This document shows positions 52,864 through 61,358 of a stretch of 64,000 bases of DNA, piece by piece. A model generated the notes under the pieces. It did not search any database. It was not told where the DNA came from and worked only from the letters and a program-made list of their open reading frames with translations. The DNA lies in assembly GCF_036250695.1 (NCBI RefSeq), contig NZ_CP109427.1, positions 5,270,001-5,334,000 on the forward strand, in the 5' to 3' direction. The stretch is from Streptomyces sp. NBC_01497. GTDB taxonomy: Bacteria > Actinomycetota > Actinomycetes > Streptomycetales > Streptomycetaceae. Position numbers and translations under genes: made by a program. The first letter of the stretch is position 1. Every line of letters starts with the position of its first letter.

Positions 52864-52868
52864 CAGCG

Positions 52869-53348
52869 ATGTTCGAACAGTTCGCAGGTCGAGCGCGCGC
52901 GGTGGTCACCGACGCGCTCGAAGAGGCGCGGCGTCGCGGCGACCGGCGCATCGGTACGGAACACCTGCTCCTGGGCGCGCTGCGGCACCAGGACGAGACG
53001 GCGGTCGCGGGGCTCGGCCTCGATGCCGGGGCGGCGCGTGAGGCGCTCAAGGAGATGGACCTGGCGGCGCTCGACGCGGTCGGGATCGACGCGCGGGGTG
53101 TGGAGCGGCCGGCGGTCCCGGTGTCCCGCAAGCGCACACCGTTCACGTCGGCGGCGAAGTCCGTTCTCGCGGGCGCGTCGAGCGAGGTGCGCGCGCAGGG
53201 CGCCCGCCGGATCACACCGGCCCATCTGCTGCTCGCCCTACTGGAGTTGAGGGCGCCGGATCCTGCGGCGGAGGCTCTCACGCACCTCGGTGTGGACCGG
53301 GACGTCGTGCGGGCCCGGCTGACCGGCTCCGGCCGGGCCGCTGCCTGA
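52869..53348 (+). CDS. Clp N-terminal domain protein (stand-alone)
   Basis: 159 aa. Two Clp_N repeats are visible: FEQFAGRARAVVTDALEEAR then RIGTEHLLLGALRHQDETAV, and SAAKSVLAGASSEVRAQGAR then RITPAHLLLALLELRAPDPA. No AAA ATPase module follows, so this is an adaptor-like or decoy form of the substrate-binding domain of ClpC/ClpA. It could modulate Clp proteolysis or bind arginine-phosphorylated or damaged proteins. It forms an operon with the small HTH protein upstream. Confidence 0.85.
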   Translation: MFEQFAGRARAVVTDALEEARRRGDRRIGTEHLLLGALRHQDETAVAGLGLDAGAAREALKEMDLAALDAVGIDARGVERPAVPVSRKRTPFTSAAKSVLAGASSEVRAQGARRITPAHLLLALLELRAPDPAAEALTHLGVDRDVVRARLTGSGRAAA

Positions 53349-53414
53349 GGCCCGCGCGCTGCGGGGAGCCTTCGCGCGCCCGAGGGGCCCCGGCGCGGAA
53401 GACCGGGGCACTGA

Positions 53415-53440
53415 GGGGGCCGTGTACCGAACGGTCCCCC
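53415..53440. terminator. Hairpin between convergent genes
   Basis: GGGGGCCGT and ACGGTCCCCC pair with one bulged base around GTACCGA. It lies between the ClpN gene and the convergent methyltransferase gene and could serve both. Confidence 0.5.
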
Positions 53441-53480
53441 TGCTGGGGGGCTCGCATGTCGGTCGCCACCGGCGTGCGGC

Positions 53481-54257
53481 TCAGCGTTTGACCGCCACGG
53501 CCGCGTAGTTGGGGTGAGGCACCGCGCCGGGCGGCACCGGTGCGTCCTTCCGCCAGTGCGGTGTCGCCACCAGTCCGGGCTCGACCAGTTCAAGTCCGTC
53601 GAAGAACCTCTCGATGTCCGCGTACGAGCGGCTCTGTGCCTCGATGGCGCTGGTGTACGTCTTGTTGAGCTTCTCGCCCGCCTCCGCGAACCCGTCGAGG
53701 CAGACGTGCGTCAGCGCCAGGCAGCTGCCCGCCGGCAACTCGTCGACCAGGGCGCGGACGACGCCGTACGGGTCGTACCGGTCGACGATGAAGTGCATGA
53801 TCGCGATGAGGGAGAGGGTGATCGGCCGCTCGAAGTCCAGGTGCTCGCGGGCCCGTTCGATGATGGCGCGGGGCTCGCGGATGTCCGCCTGGATGTAGTC
53901 CGTCGCGCCCTCGGGCGTGCCGACCAGCAGCGCCTCGGCGTGGCGCATGATGATCGGGTCGTTGTCCGCGTACACGACCCTGGCGGCGGGATGGATACCC
54001 TGCGCGACCTGGTGCAGGTTGGGTTCGGTGGGGATACCGGTGCCGATGTCCAGGAACTGGGTGACACCGTTGTGTGCCGTCCAGGTGATCGCGCGCCGCA
54101 TGAAAGCGCGGTTCTCGTGTGCCGCCAGACGCATGAACTCAGGGATCTTCTCGCCCAGTTCCCGGTCCACTTCGTAGTGGTCCTTGCCGCCGAGCAGGTA
54201 GTCGTAGACGCGCGCCGGATGCGGCCGGCTCGTGTCGACCTGCGGTTTCGCGCCCAT
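53481..54257 (-). CDS. S-adenosylmethionine-dependent methyltransferase, DUF574 family
   Basis: 258 aa from ATG at 54257. It begins QVDTSRPHPARVYDYLLGGK, the hallmark of this large Streptomyces family. The SAM motif is QFLDIGTGIPTEPNLHQVAQ, followed by ARVVYADNDPIIMRHAEALL and RPITLSLIAIMHFIVD. Genomes of the genus carry many paralogues; substrates are unknown, and proposed roles include small-molecule or regulatory methylation. The minus-strand GGAGTGAGATCC before the ATG is a good ribosome site. Confidence 0.9.
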   Translation of the reverse strand: MGAKPQVDTSRPHPARVYDYLLGGKDHYEVDRELGEKIPEFMRLAAHENRAFMRRAITWTAHNGVTQFLDIGTGIPTEPNLHQVAQGIHPAARVVYADNDPIIMRHAEALLVGTPEGATDYIQADIREPRAIIERAREHLDFERPITLSLIAIMHFIVDRYDPYGVVRALVDELPAGSCLALTHVCLDGFAEAGEKLNKTYTSAIEAQSRSYADIERFFDGLELVEPGLVATPHWRKDAPVPPGAVPHPNYAAVAVKR

Positions 54258-54525
54258 GGATCTCACTCCGGTGGTGATCGGGTACGGCTGGGCAGGGTGA
54301 CGCCGGTACGGGTCCGACCGGGCGGGCCGCTGCCGTAGCAGGTGAGTTTGCCACATGTCCCGGCGCACCGCCCGGGGAACGAACGCGGGCCCACGCCCCT
54401 GACCGCCGGTGCGCCGGGGCCGGACGCGGCCCGGTGCCGCCCGGAGTCGCGGCCCTCCCTGATGGGGCGCGGCCCCGGCCGGGAACTTCGCGCGGCGACG
54501 GCGGGAGTTCGGTTGCGAGGTGGGC

Positions 54526-55053
54526 CTACTCGCCGGTGGTGCCGTCGATCAGTTCGCGTACGACGTCGAGCTGGCCGACGTGGCGCGCGTACTCCTGGAG
54601 CAGGTGGAACAGGATGCGGCCGAGCGGCGGCGCCTCCTCCTCGGTCGGAAAGCGCCCGCCCACCCGGGAGGGCGAGGCGAGGTCCGCCCCGGCGATCACC
54701 GCGCGGCCCAGTGTCACCTCGTGCGCGTACGCGGCGAGGACGTCGGCGGTCGGTGTGTCGTCGCGGACGGTCCACTCGACGGCCGTGCCGCCCGGCACGC
54801 GCGGCAGTACGTCCTCGGCGGCGAACCCCCAGCGCAGCCAGCGGCGTTCGACCCAGCCCAGGTGCTGGACGAGGCCGAGGGGCGACCAGCCGACCGGTTC
54901 GAGCGGCGCGCGCAGGAGTGCGTCGGGCAGGCCGTCGATCTTCCGCAGCAGGGCTTCGCGGTACCAGTCCAGGTAGCCGAGCAGCAGCTCGGCGGAGTCG
55001 GACACCTTCTGTCCCGGGCCTTCGAGCGCGACGCGGAACTCTTCGTTGGTCAT
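54526..55053 (-). CDS. DinB-like / DUF664 metalloenzyme family protein
   Basis: 175 aa. It has the four-helix bundle pattern of the DinB superfamily: LLLGYLDWYREALLRKIDGL, PVGWSPLGLVQHLGWVERRW (first His), VLAAYAHEVTLGRAVIAG, PLGRILFHLLQEYARHVGQL (two His) and VVRELIDG. Three His can bind a metal, as in mycothiol- or bacillithiol-linked thiol transferases. Its substrate is unknown. ATG 55053 is chosen, and GTG 55059 is possible. A CAATGT-like -10 six bases upstream on the minus strand suggests a leaderless mRNA, divergent from the next methyltransferase. Confidence 0.82.
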   Translation of the reverse strand: MTNEEFRVALEGPGQKVSDSAELLLGYLDWYREALLRKIDGLPDALLRAPLEPVGWSPLGLVQHLGWVERRWLRWGFAAEDVLPRVPGGTAVEWTVRDDTPTADVLAAYAHEVTLGRAVIAGADLASPSRVGGRFPTEEEAPPLGRILFHLLQEYARHVGQLDVVRELIDGTTGE

Positions 55054-55091
55054 GACCACATTGTGCTTGCGCCCGGATCGGGCCGCACTGA

Positions 55092-55097
55092 TATGTT
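55092..55097 (+). promoter_or_regulatory. -10 element of a leaderless methyltransferase mRNA
   Basis: TATGTT stands six bases before the ATG at 55104, with no ribosome site between them. This matches leaderless Streptomyces promoters. Confidence 0.55.
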
Positions 55098-55103
55098 CCG
55101 CAC

Positions 55104-55883
55104 ATGAACAAAAGATGGGCGGACGGCAGCGCGGGCGACGCGGACTACGGCACGATCGGCGTTCAGTACACCTCCTACCGGCGACCCGAGCCGCGCATCG
55201 CCGCGTTGATCTCCGATGCGCTGGGCGACGCGCGCACCGTGGTCAACGTCGGTGCGGGGGCCGGGTCCTACGAGACGACGGACCGGGAGGTGACCCCGGT
55301 GGAGCCCTCGGCGGTGATGCGCGGGCAGCGCCCGGCGCACCTGCCGGTGGCAGTGGACGCGGTGGCGGAGCGACTTCCCTTCGACGACGACGCGTTCGAC
55401 GCCGCGATGACCACGTTCAGCGTGCACCAGTGGCCCGACGCCACGGCGGGACTGCGCGAGATGCGGCGCGTCACGCGCGGGCCCGTGCTCGTACTGACCT
55501 CGGACCCGGACCTCGTACGGGACTTCTGGATGTACGCGTACGCACCGCTCGTCCTCGATACGGAGGCGCGCCGCTACCCGTCGATGGCGCACCTCGCGGA
55601 CGCGCTCGGCGGACGCGTCGACGTCACCCGCGTACCGATCCCCCTCGACTGCGTGGACGGCTTCAACGAGGCGTACTACGGGCGGCCCGAGCGACTGCTC
55701 GACCCGGGCGCGCGGCAGGCCAACTCGGCCTGGAGCTTCGTCGACGCGCCGAAACGGGAGGAGTACGTGGAGGCGCTGCGCGCGGCGCTCGCATCGGGGG
55801 AGTGGGACAAGAAATACGGCTCGCTGCGCCACCAGCCCTTCTACGAAGGGTCGTTGGTGCTGGTGCGGGCCCTTCCTCAGTGA
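55104..55883 (+). CDS. Class I SAM-dependent methyltransferase
   Basis: 259 aa. The start MNKRWADGSAGDADYGTIGV is followed by a SAM-binding glycine motif ARTVVNVGAGAGSYETTDRE, motif II near VTPVEPSAVMRGQRP, and motif III/IV FDDDAFDAAMTTFSVHQWPD. The order resembles UbiE/Methyltransf_11 enzymes. The substrate cannot be inferred; the divergent neighbour is a DinB-like protein. Leaderless start with TATGTT six bases upstream. Confidence 0.87.
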   Translation: MNKRWADGSAGDADYGTIGVQYTSYRRPEPRIAALISDALGDARTVVNVGAGAGSYETTDREVTPVEPSAVMRGQRPAHLPVAVDAVAERLPFDDDAFDAAMTTFSVHQWPDATAGLREMRRVTRGPVLVLTSDPDLVRDFWMYAYAPLVLDTEARRYPSMAHLADALGGRVDVTRVPIPLDCVDGFNEAYYGRPERLLDPGARQANSAWSFVDAPKREEYVEALRAALASGEWDKKYGSLRHQPFYEGSLVLVRALPQ

Positions 55884-55961
55884 CCGGCTGAAACCGGGAG
55901 CGGGAGCCGGTCCGTCCCGGCGGCTCTCGCTCCCCTCGCGCGCCGACATCCTGATCCGCAC

Positions 55962-56624
55962 TCACGGCCAGAGCAACTGCTTGCGCCAGCCGCCCGCCTC
56001 GCGGGAGTAGCTGAGGCGGGTGTGACGGCGCAGCTTGTCGCCCTGCCAGAACTCGACCTGCTCGGCCCTGAGTCCGTACAGCGTCCAGCTCGCGGCGACC
56101 AGATCCGGATCACGCTCGACGCGCGCCAGCGACTCCTTCGTGCGCAGGTCCCGTTCACCGAGGTCCGCGAGCGGCCGGCTCTGCGTCCCCAGCAGCGCCT
56201 CGGCACGCGCCTCGGGTGAGCGGGCCAGGAAGTCCGCGGCGGCACTCTCGGCGGGCTCCGCGACGACGGGTCCGCGTACCCGGACCTGCCGCGCCTGGGG
56301 CGACCAGTAGAAGGTGAGCGCGGCCCAGCCGTGCGCCGCCAGCTCGCGGCCCTTGGGGCTGTCGGCGTGCACGGCGAACTGCCAGCCCTCCGCGTCGACG
56401 TTCTTGAGGATCAGCACGCGGGCGTCCGGCCGGCCCTCGGCGTCGACGGTGGACAGGGTCATCGCGTGCGGCTCGCGGACGCCTGCGTGTACGGCCGAAC
56501 GGAACCAGGTGACGAACAACTCCTCTGGTGAGTAAGGGGCGTCGGCGGGGTCGAAGGCGGGCAGATCATCCCCCGCGAAGACCTCGATGCCGCGCAGGAC
56601 CTCCCGCATGCTGCCGTGTTCCAT
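55962..56624 (-). CDS. Pyridoxamine 5'-phosphate oxidase-like flavoprotein
   Basis: 220 aa, normal PdxH length. FMN-binding features are EPHAMTLSTVDAEGRPDARV, LILKNVDAEGWQFAVHADSP, SPKGRELAAHGWAALTFYW and SPQARQVRVRGPV. The C-terminal dimer region has EFWQGDKLRRHTRLSYSREA and ends GGWRKQLLWP. It could make pyridoxal phosphate or act on another substrate, as PhzG-type relatives do. The promoter region carries an unusual AT-rich inverted repeat, suggesting a dedicated repressor, which a housekeeping pdxH would not need. Start at 56624 with a purine-rich stretch upstream. Confidence 0.85.
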   Translation of the reverse strand: MEHGSMREVLRGIEVFAGDDLPAFDPADAPYSPEELFVTWFRSAVHAGVREPHAMTLSTVDAEGRPDARVLILKNVDAEGWQFAVHADSPKGRELAAHGWAALTFYWSPQARQVRVRGPVVAEPAESAAADFLARSPEARAEALLGTQSRPLADLGERDLRTKESLARVERDPDLVAASWTLYGLRAEQVEFWQGDKLRRHTRLSYSREAGGWRKQLLWP

Positions 56625-56650
56625 TCGCTCGTTCCCGTCGCCGCTTTTAT

Positions 56651-56671
56651 TATGTTTCCGAGATAAACATA
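56651..56671. promoter_or_regulatory. AT-rich inverted repeat, probable operator of the PNPOx-like gene
   Basis: TATGTTT-CCGAGAT-AAACATA is a perfect inverted repeat with 7-bp arms and a 7-bp spacer, 27 bp upstream of the minus-strand start at 56624. It is strikingly A/T-rich for this genome and is flanked by TTTATTA. It has the size of a MarR- or TetR-type operator. Confidence 0.65.
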
Positions 56672-57010
56672 GTAGGGCGTCCGGCCGGTTGCGGGATTCC
56701 GTCGGACGGTGGGTTCGTCTGGTGCACGCAGGACGCCGAGTTTCGTCGCGACCGCCGTGACAGCACATCCCTCGGGCCGACGGCGCGGTGCCGGCGGACC
56801 CCACCCTCCACCGTCGCTACGAGGAGTGCGGGACCGCTGGCCCGCCATGGGGGAACCCGTTCACGAGCGGCCCGGAATCGTGGGCGCGATCGGCCTCCAC
56901 CCGGACGTGGAGCGTGTACCGGATCTGCGGGACGACCGGGTCGTCACCACCCTCGACGGGAAGTGCCCGCACCACGGGTGGTGACCCCGCGGGGCCGCTG
57001 GGGTCCCGCC
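56672..57010. other. Intergenic region with a possible gene remnant
   Basis: No intact gene. A plus-strand frame ending at 56984 (MGEPVHERPGIVGAIGLHPD, then about 25 residues ending CPHHGW) reads like a fragment of coding sequence but has no ribosome site or recognisable domain. Confidence 0.3.
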
Positions 57011-57056
57011 CTCCGGCCGTCGGCCGCAGGAGTCCTCCGGCGGCCGACGGCCGGAG
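57011..57056 (-). terminator. Hairpin downstream of the sugar ABC operon (distal)
   Basis: CTCCGGCCGTCGGCCG (57011-57026) pairs perfectly with CGGCCGACGGCCGGAG (57041-57056). It is the second of two large hairpins met by transcripts leaving the ABC transporter operon. Confidence 0.65.
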
Positions 57057-57073
57057 CGGGCGGCGCCGCGGGC

Positions 57074-57117
57074 AGCCCGAGGGAGCGGCGGGCGCCCACC
57101 CGCCGCTCCCTCGGGCT
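57074..57117 (-). terminator. Hairpin downstream of the sugar ABC operon (proximal)
   Basis: A 19-bp perfect stem (arms AGCCCGAGGGAGCGGCGGG at 57074-57092 and its complement at 57099-57117) closes a six-base loop. It lies about 150 bp beyond the ATPase stop. Two such stems in tandem make termination likely. Confidence 0.75.
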
Positions 57118-57267
57118 GACTTGGGTCGTGCACCGCGGCGACGGGTCCGGGTGCCGGTGCTGCGGTACTGGCCGGTGCTGGTGCCGGCACCGGTGACCAG
57201 GACCGTACCGGCCGGAGAGCCGAGACGGTCGGCCGGCGGAAGGCCCGGCGGCAACCGCCCACGTGTG

Positions 57268-58083
57268 TCAGTGGGCGTCCCTGACCTGAGCGAGGTAACT
57301 GCCCCGCCCCTGCCCCTTGGCTCCGCCGACCCGGTATTCGTTGGCGACCAGGTCGAGGAGTTCCTCCGCGGACGTGTCGGCCGTCCGCTTGTCGAAGGTG
57401 ATCTCACCGTGCTGCAGCAGGCAGACCCGGTCGCACACATCGAGCACCTGGCTGTAGTTGTGCGCGATCAGGATGATCGACAGGTCACCCCGGGCGCGCA
57501 GCAGGGAGATCAGGTCCAGGATGATGCCCCCCTCCTTCGCGCCCATCGCGGCCAGCGGTTCGTCCAGCAGCAGGATGCTCGCCTGTGAGTAGACCGAGCG
57601 GGCCACGGCGATCGCCTGCCGCTGGCCGCCCGAGAGGTTCGCCACCTCCGCGTTGACGGAGGGGATGCTGATCCCGATGTCGTTGAGATAGCGCCGGGCG
57701 TCGCGACGCATGGCCGCCCGGCGCAGGAAGGGCCCTCGACGCAGCTCCTTGTTGAGGTGGAGATTGAGATAGACCGGAAGCGTGTTGATCAGCGCGAGGT
57801 CCTGGAACACCGTCTCGATGCCCAGCTCTCTGGCCTGTCTCACCGAGTGCAGGCTGACGGGTTTGCCGTCGATGCTGATCCGACCCGAGGTCGGCTGGGT
57901 GAAGCCGGTGAGGATCTTCAACAGTGTCGACTTGCCGGCGCCGTTGTCGCCGATCAGTCCGAGCACCTCGCCGCGCGCCACGCTGAGGTTGACGTCGCGC
58001 AGAGCCTCCACCTGCCCGTAGCGCTTGCCGATGTGTTCGGCGGAGATGGCCGGCGGGGCCTGTGGTGTCTTGGTTTCCGTCAT
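57268..58083 (-). CDS. Sugar ABC transporter ATP-binding protein, single-domain CUT2 type
   Basis: 271 aa. Walker A is GLIGDNGAGKSTLLKILTGF, the Q-loop is IETVFQDLALINTLPVYLNL, the signature is ANLSGGQRQAIAVARSVYSQ, Walker B is SILLLDEPLAAMGAKEG, and the switch His is ILIAHNYSQVLDVC. Only one ABC domain is present, unlike AraG or RbsA which fuse two, so it must act as a homodimer (FrcA-like). It is the last gene of the operon, two bases after the permease. With araB nearby, L-arabinose is the likely cargo. Confidence 0.9.
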   Translation of the reverse strand: MTETKTPQAPPAISAEHIGKRYGQVEALRDVNLSVARGEVLGLIGDNGAGKSTLLKILTGFTQPTSGRISIDGKPVSLHSVRQARELGIETVFQDLALINTLPVYLNLHLNKELRRGPFLRRAAMRRDARRYLNDIGISIPSVNAEVANLSGGQRQAIAVARSVYSQASILLLDEPLAAMGAKEGGIILDLISLLRARGDLSIILIAHNYSQVLDVCDRVCLLQHGEITFDKRTADTSAEELLDLVANEYRVGGAKGQGRGSYLAQVRDAH

Positions 58084-58085
58084 GG

Positions 58086-59177
58086 TCAGCCTCCCTTCAC
58101 TCCTCGGCGCAGGCGCGCCAGTTGGGTGTTGAGCACCATGGCGATGAGGATGGCGACACCCTCGATCACGATGAAGGTGGTCGCGTCGATGCCCTGAATG
58201 TTGAAGCCGTCCTGCAGCACGGCGAGGAGCAGCGCACCGAAGAAGGCACCGATGACCGTGCCCGAGCCGCCCAGGAGCGCCGTTCCTCCGATGACGCAGG
58301 CCGCGACCGCCTCGAACATCAGATCGTTGCCCCCGGCGTTGGGGTCGAACGAGTGGGAGATGTGGACACCGTCCAGTATGCCGCCGAGCCCGGCGAAGGT
58401 CGACGCGATCATGAAGGCCCGTATCTTCACCCAGCGGGTCCTGATGCCCGCCTCCGCGGCGCCGAGGCTGTTGGCACCCGTGGCGATGGTGTGTGTGCCC
58501 CATCTGGTCTGTGTCAGCACTATCTGCATCAGGACGGCGAGGGCCACCGCCCAGATGAGTTCCGACCACTTGTAGCCGCCCAGGATGTCGATGAGCAGGC
58601 CTTGTTGGGGAGCGGGGCGGGGGAAGTTGTGCGAGACCTTCAGGGTGATGCCGTGCAGCAGGTAGAGCATCCCGAGTGTGGTGATGAACGAGGGCAGTCG
58701 CAGGAGCTGGTTCACCAGTCCGTTGAACAGCCCGATCGCAGCCGCGACCACCAGGCCCACGATCACGGCGAGCGCCATCGGCGCCCCCGCGTCATTGACC
58801 GCCATCATCACGAACGGGGTGAGAGCGAAGGTCATCCCGGTCGACAGGTCTATCTCGCCGCAAATGAGCAGGAAGACTTCGCCTGCGGCGATGATCGCCG
58901 CCGCCGAGCCGAAGTTGGCGACGTTGCCGAGGTTCGACGAGGTGAGGAACGCCGAGTTGGCAAAGCCGAAGTACAGGAGGAGCACGATCACCACGACGGC
59001 CACGCTGAGTTCGCGCAGTCTGAGCAGTGATCCCGGCAGGGCCGCGAGGCCGGGCAGCCGTCGGATCGTCTCGGAGCCACCGGCCGTGGCGGGTTGCCGC
59101 GGCGGAGGCACCGACGGGTCCCGGACCGCGGGCTCTTCGTCCTCGTCGCCCACGGAGGGGTCGTGATGCTGAGTCAT
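58086..59177 (-). CDS. Sugar ABC transporter permease, CUT2 (AraH/RbsC) type
   Basis: 363 aa. A cytoplasmic Pro/Asp/Glu-rich leader of about 55 aa is followed by about ten hydrophobic segments, among them LSVAVVVIVLLLYFGFANSA, AAAIIAAGEVFLLICGEIDL with the family motif EIDLSTGMTFAL, and FEAVAACVIGGTALLGGSGT then VIGAFFGALLLAVLQDGFN. It forms the membrane channel for a pentose or similar sugar. It is transcribed between the binding protein (20 bp upstream) and the ATPase. Confidence 0.9.
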   Translation of the reverse strand: MTQHHDPSVGDEDEEPAVRDPSVPPPRQPATAGGSETIRRLPGLAALPGSLLRLRELSVAVVVIVLLLYFGFANSAFLTSSNLGNVANFGSAAAIIAAGEVFLLICGEIDLSTGMTFALTPFVMMAVNDAGAPMALAVIVGLVVAAAIGLFNGLVNQLLRLPSFITTLGMLYLLHGITLKVSHNFPRPAPQQGLLIDILGGYKWSELIWAVALAVLMQIVLTQTRWGTHTIATGANSLGAAEAGIRTRWVKIRAFMIASTFAGLGGILDGVHISHSFDPNAGGNDLMFEAVAACVIGGTALLGGSGTVIGAFFGALLLAVLQDGFNIQGIDATTFIVIEGVAILIAMVLNTQLARLRRGVKGG

Positions 59178-59197
59178 GTACGGATCGCTCCCGTGCC

Positions 59198-60268
59198 TCA
59201 GTGGATGTACACCTGTTTGGGCGAGCTGCCCTCGAACCGGTTCTGCTGTTTCAGATAGGGAGCGACGAGGTCCTTGGTGACGAACTTCAGACCGGTGTCG
59301 GTGGTGGGCGGGCTGACCAGCGTGCCGGAGAGCTTGTAGAGGTAGAGGTAGAGGACCGAGAGGAATCCCTGCATGTAGGCGGACTGGTCGATGGTGAAGT
59401 CGAGGATGCCGTCGGAGATCGCCTGCTCTGTGGGCGTCAGCAGGTCGAAGCCGCCGCCGTGGTACCCCTGGTCCTTCAGGTTGTATTTGCGCATCACGTT
59501 CGCGATGCCTTGCGTGCTGCCCGCGTCCACCGCGAACAGGCCCTTGAACGCCTTGTTGCCCTGGGTGAACGCGTCGATGGCGGCCTGCTCCGGGTTTACG
59601 TCCGCGCCCGTCGCCACCTGCTTGACGGTGAACTTCTTGCCCGACGCCTTGAGGGCTGCCACCGCGCCGTCGGCACGCGGCTGGATGTTCAGCGAGCCGG
59701 GGGTGGCGATGAAGATGGCGATGCTGCCGCCGTCGGGGAAGAGTGATGCGATGCGCTTGCCCATCGCCTGGCCCGCGGCGAAGAGATCCTGGCCCACATA
59801 GGCGAGCCGCCCGTTCGAGGTGACGTCGGCGTTGTAGGAGACCACCGGGATGTTCTTGGCGAGCGCTTGCGTGGTCGGCGCGTTGAAGGCGTTCTGGTCG
59901 ACGAGGGACACCGCGATGCCGTCGGCGCCCGAGGTGATGGCCGTGTTCATCGCGCTGACCATCTGGGAGACGTTCGAGGTCTCGGAACCGGTCCACTGGG
60001 AAGTGACGCCGAGCAAGTCGCACGCGTCCTGGATGCCGTACTGCGTGGCCTGGAAAAAGGGGTTTGTCGTCACGTGGTTGACGAAGACGAACTTCCATTT
60101 CGGGGTGGCCGGGAAACTGCCGGGCTTGTCCCCGCCCCCGCCCCCGCTCTTGGTATCGCTGCTGCAACCTGCCAGCGCGACCATGCCCGCCGCCATGCCG
60201 GCCAGGCCGGCGCCGCGGAGCATGACGCGTCGAGAAGGCGCGGAATCCGATCCATCATGGTGCAACAC
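59198..60268 (-). CDS. Sugar ABC transporter substrate-binding lipoprotein
   Basis: 356 aa from GTG 60268. The leader has a twin-arginine-like APSRRVMLRGAGLAGM and a lipobox ALAGC, so it may be exported folded by Tat and then lipidated. The mature part is a periplasmic-binding type I fold: WKFVFVNHVTTNPFFQATQY, VSLVDQNAFNAPTTQALAKN, PVVSYNADVTSNGRLAYVGQ and AGSTQGIANVMRKYNLKDQG. It presents a sugar, probably L-arabinose, to the permease. AAGGG seven bases before the GTG supports the start. It is the first gene of the transport operon. Confidence 0.88.
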   Translation of the reverse strand: MLHHDGSDSAPSRRVMLRGAGLAGMAAGMVALAGCSSDTKSGGGGGDKPGSFPATPKWKFVFVNHVTTNPFFQATQYGIQDACDLLGVTSQWTGSETSNVSQMVSAMNTAITSGADGIAVSLVDQNAFNAPTTQALAKNIPVVSYNADVTSNGRLAYVGQDLFAAGQAMGKRIASLFPDGGSIAIFIATPGSLNIQPRADGAVAALKASGKKFTVKQVATGADVNPEQAAIDAFTQGNKAFKGLFAVDAGSTQGIANVMRKYNLKDQGYHGGGFDLLTPTEQAISDGILDFTIDQSAYMQGFLSVLYLYLYKLSGTLVSPPTTDTGLKFVTKDLVAPYLKQQNRFEGSSPKQVYIH

Positions 60269-60910
60269 TGCTGATCCCTTCGTTCACGGATGAGCTGAGA
60301 CGGTGGTGATGTGCACTCCCGCGCTCAGCCCGGCTTTGTGTTTCTGGAGATGCGCTGCCGGTGTCCTCGTGGCCTTCGGCCTGGTCCCGGGCGCTTCCGC
60401 TCACACCACCGACAACCACCCGTCTGTTGCAGCGGCCGTGGCCACCGCGGCGACGGGGGACGGGCACGTGTACTCCTCGGCGTGTGTGGGGTCACCGAGC
60501 GCGGGGCTCGGGACCTGCTGGATCCCGGCCGTCGGCCGAACGGCCCCGAGACGTGCGGGGGAAGTGCGTCAACTTCGGCGCAGGGGCAGGGTCCGCTGCT
60601 CGGCCCGGGACTCGCGGACCGGTCGCCCGGCGAGGCGAGTGCGGACCCGGGCTCCGGGGCGGAGCCATGACCTGGGCTCCGGCCTGTACCCGGCTCCGCC
60701 CGCGGTCGGTCGGTGCCGCAGGAACAACCGGACCTGATGTCGCGCGAATGGTTGGACCAGCGAGGTGTGTCCCCTCTTCGGCCATCGATTGACAGGGGCG
60801 CGGGTGCACCCGACGACCTGAATCAGCGGAAACCATGCGGTCACGAACCACGCAGAGCGTGCGCGGTGGCACGAAGACCTCCTGAAGGCGGTGCGAAGGC
60901 TGCCGATGAA
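60269..60910. other. Long spacer upstream of the transport operon, no gene seen
   Basis: About 640 bp between the binding-protein start and a LacI-type operator. Frames on both strands are low quality. On the minus strand CAGGAGG followed by GTG (near 60877) could begin a frame, but its product is Pro/Arg/Gly-rich and unlike any protein I know. Either the transport mRNA has a very long leader or a gene has decayed here. Confidence 0.4.
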
Positions 60911-60924
60911 AGTTAGCGCTCACA
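60911..60924. promoter_or_regulatory. LacI-type operator O1 (transport side)
   Basis: AGTTAGCGCTCACA is close to the palindrome TGTNAGCGCTNACA typical of LacI-family boxes with a central CG. Its core GTTAGCGCTCAC is the exact reverse complement of the site at 61321-61332. Confidence 0.65.
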
Positions 60925-61318
60925 TTCTGCTGTGAGCCCCTCGGGTTGTGCGGTCTTCGTGGTGCGTCCGGACGGCTGCTGGACAGCAGGAAATGAGGCT
61001 GACACATGCGGTGACCGACCTCAAGGGTTGGGACAGTACTTTTCGCTCGGCGGGATCCGGGAGCCCAGATCCGGACGAACGGCGCAACCTGGGTTCTGAC
61101 CCGGCGAGTTGCGCGGTGGCGAGGCGTTCGTGTCTCTCTTCGGTCGCATCGCCGCCATCCGCCCGACCGGCTCCGTCGGGGTCGCGCGGCGACGGGACCG
61201 GCAGGGGCGCCCGGCGCCGCGTGAGCTGCGAACGATCGGGCCGCGGACCGCCGGAATGTGTGCCGCCGTCGTGTCGTGAGGTCTCGAACCAGCGTCTGAG
61301 CAAGCTTGACGTGAATAA
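60925..61318. other. Region between the two operators, no gene seen
   Basis: About 390 bp, more balanced in composition up to about 61060 and GC-rich beyond. A plus-strand frame at 60948-61331 runs through the second operator and is not credible as a gene. Confidence 0.35.
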
Positions 61319-61332
61319 CTGTGAGCGCTAAC
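61319..61332. promoter_or_regulatory. LacI-type operator O2 (regulator side)
   Basis: TGTGAGCGCTAACT, with the core GTGAGCGCTAAC at 61321-61332, lies 26 bp before the regulator start codon and so probably covers its promoter or transcription start. It is the inverted twin of the site at 60911-60924. Confidence 0.7.
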
Positions 61333-61358
61333 TATGGGCTGTCGCAGAACGGAGAACC

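Noticed and set aside
60303..60737. 144-codon frame with a hydrophobic start that looks like a signal peptide
   Set aside because: After about 35 residues it becomes Arg/Pro/Gly low complexity. There is no ribosome site and it points away from the transporter operon.
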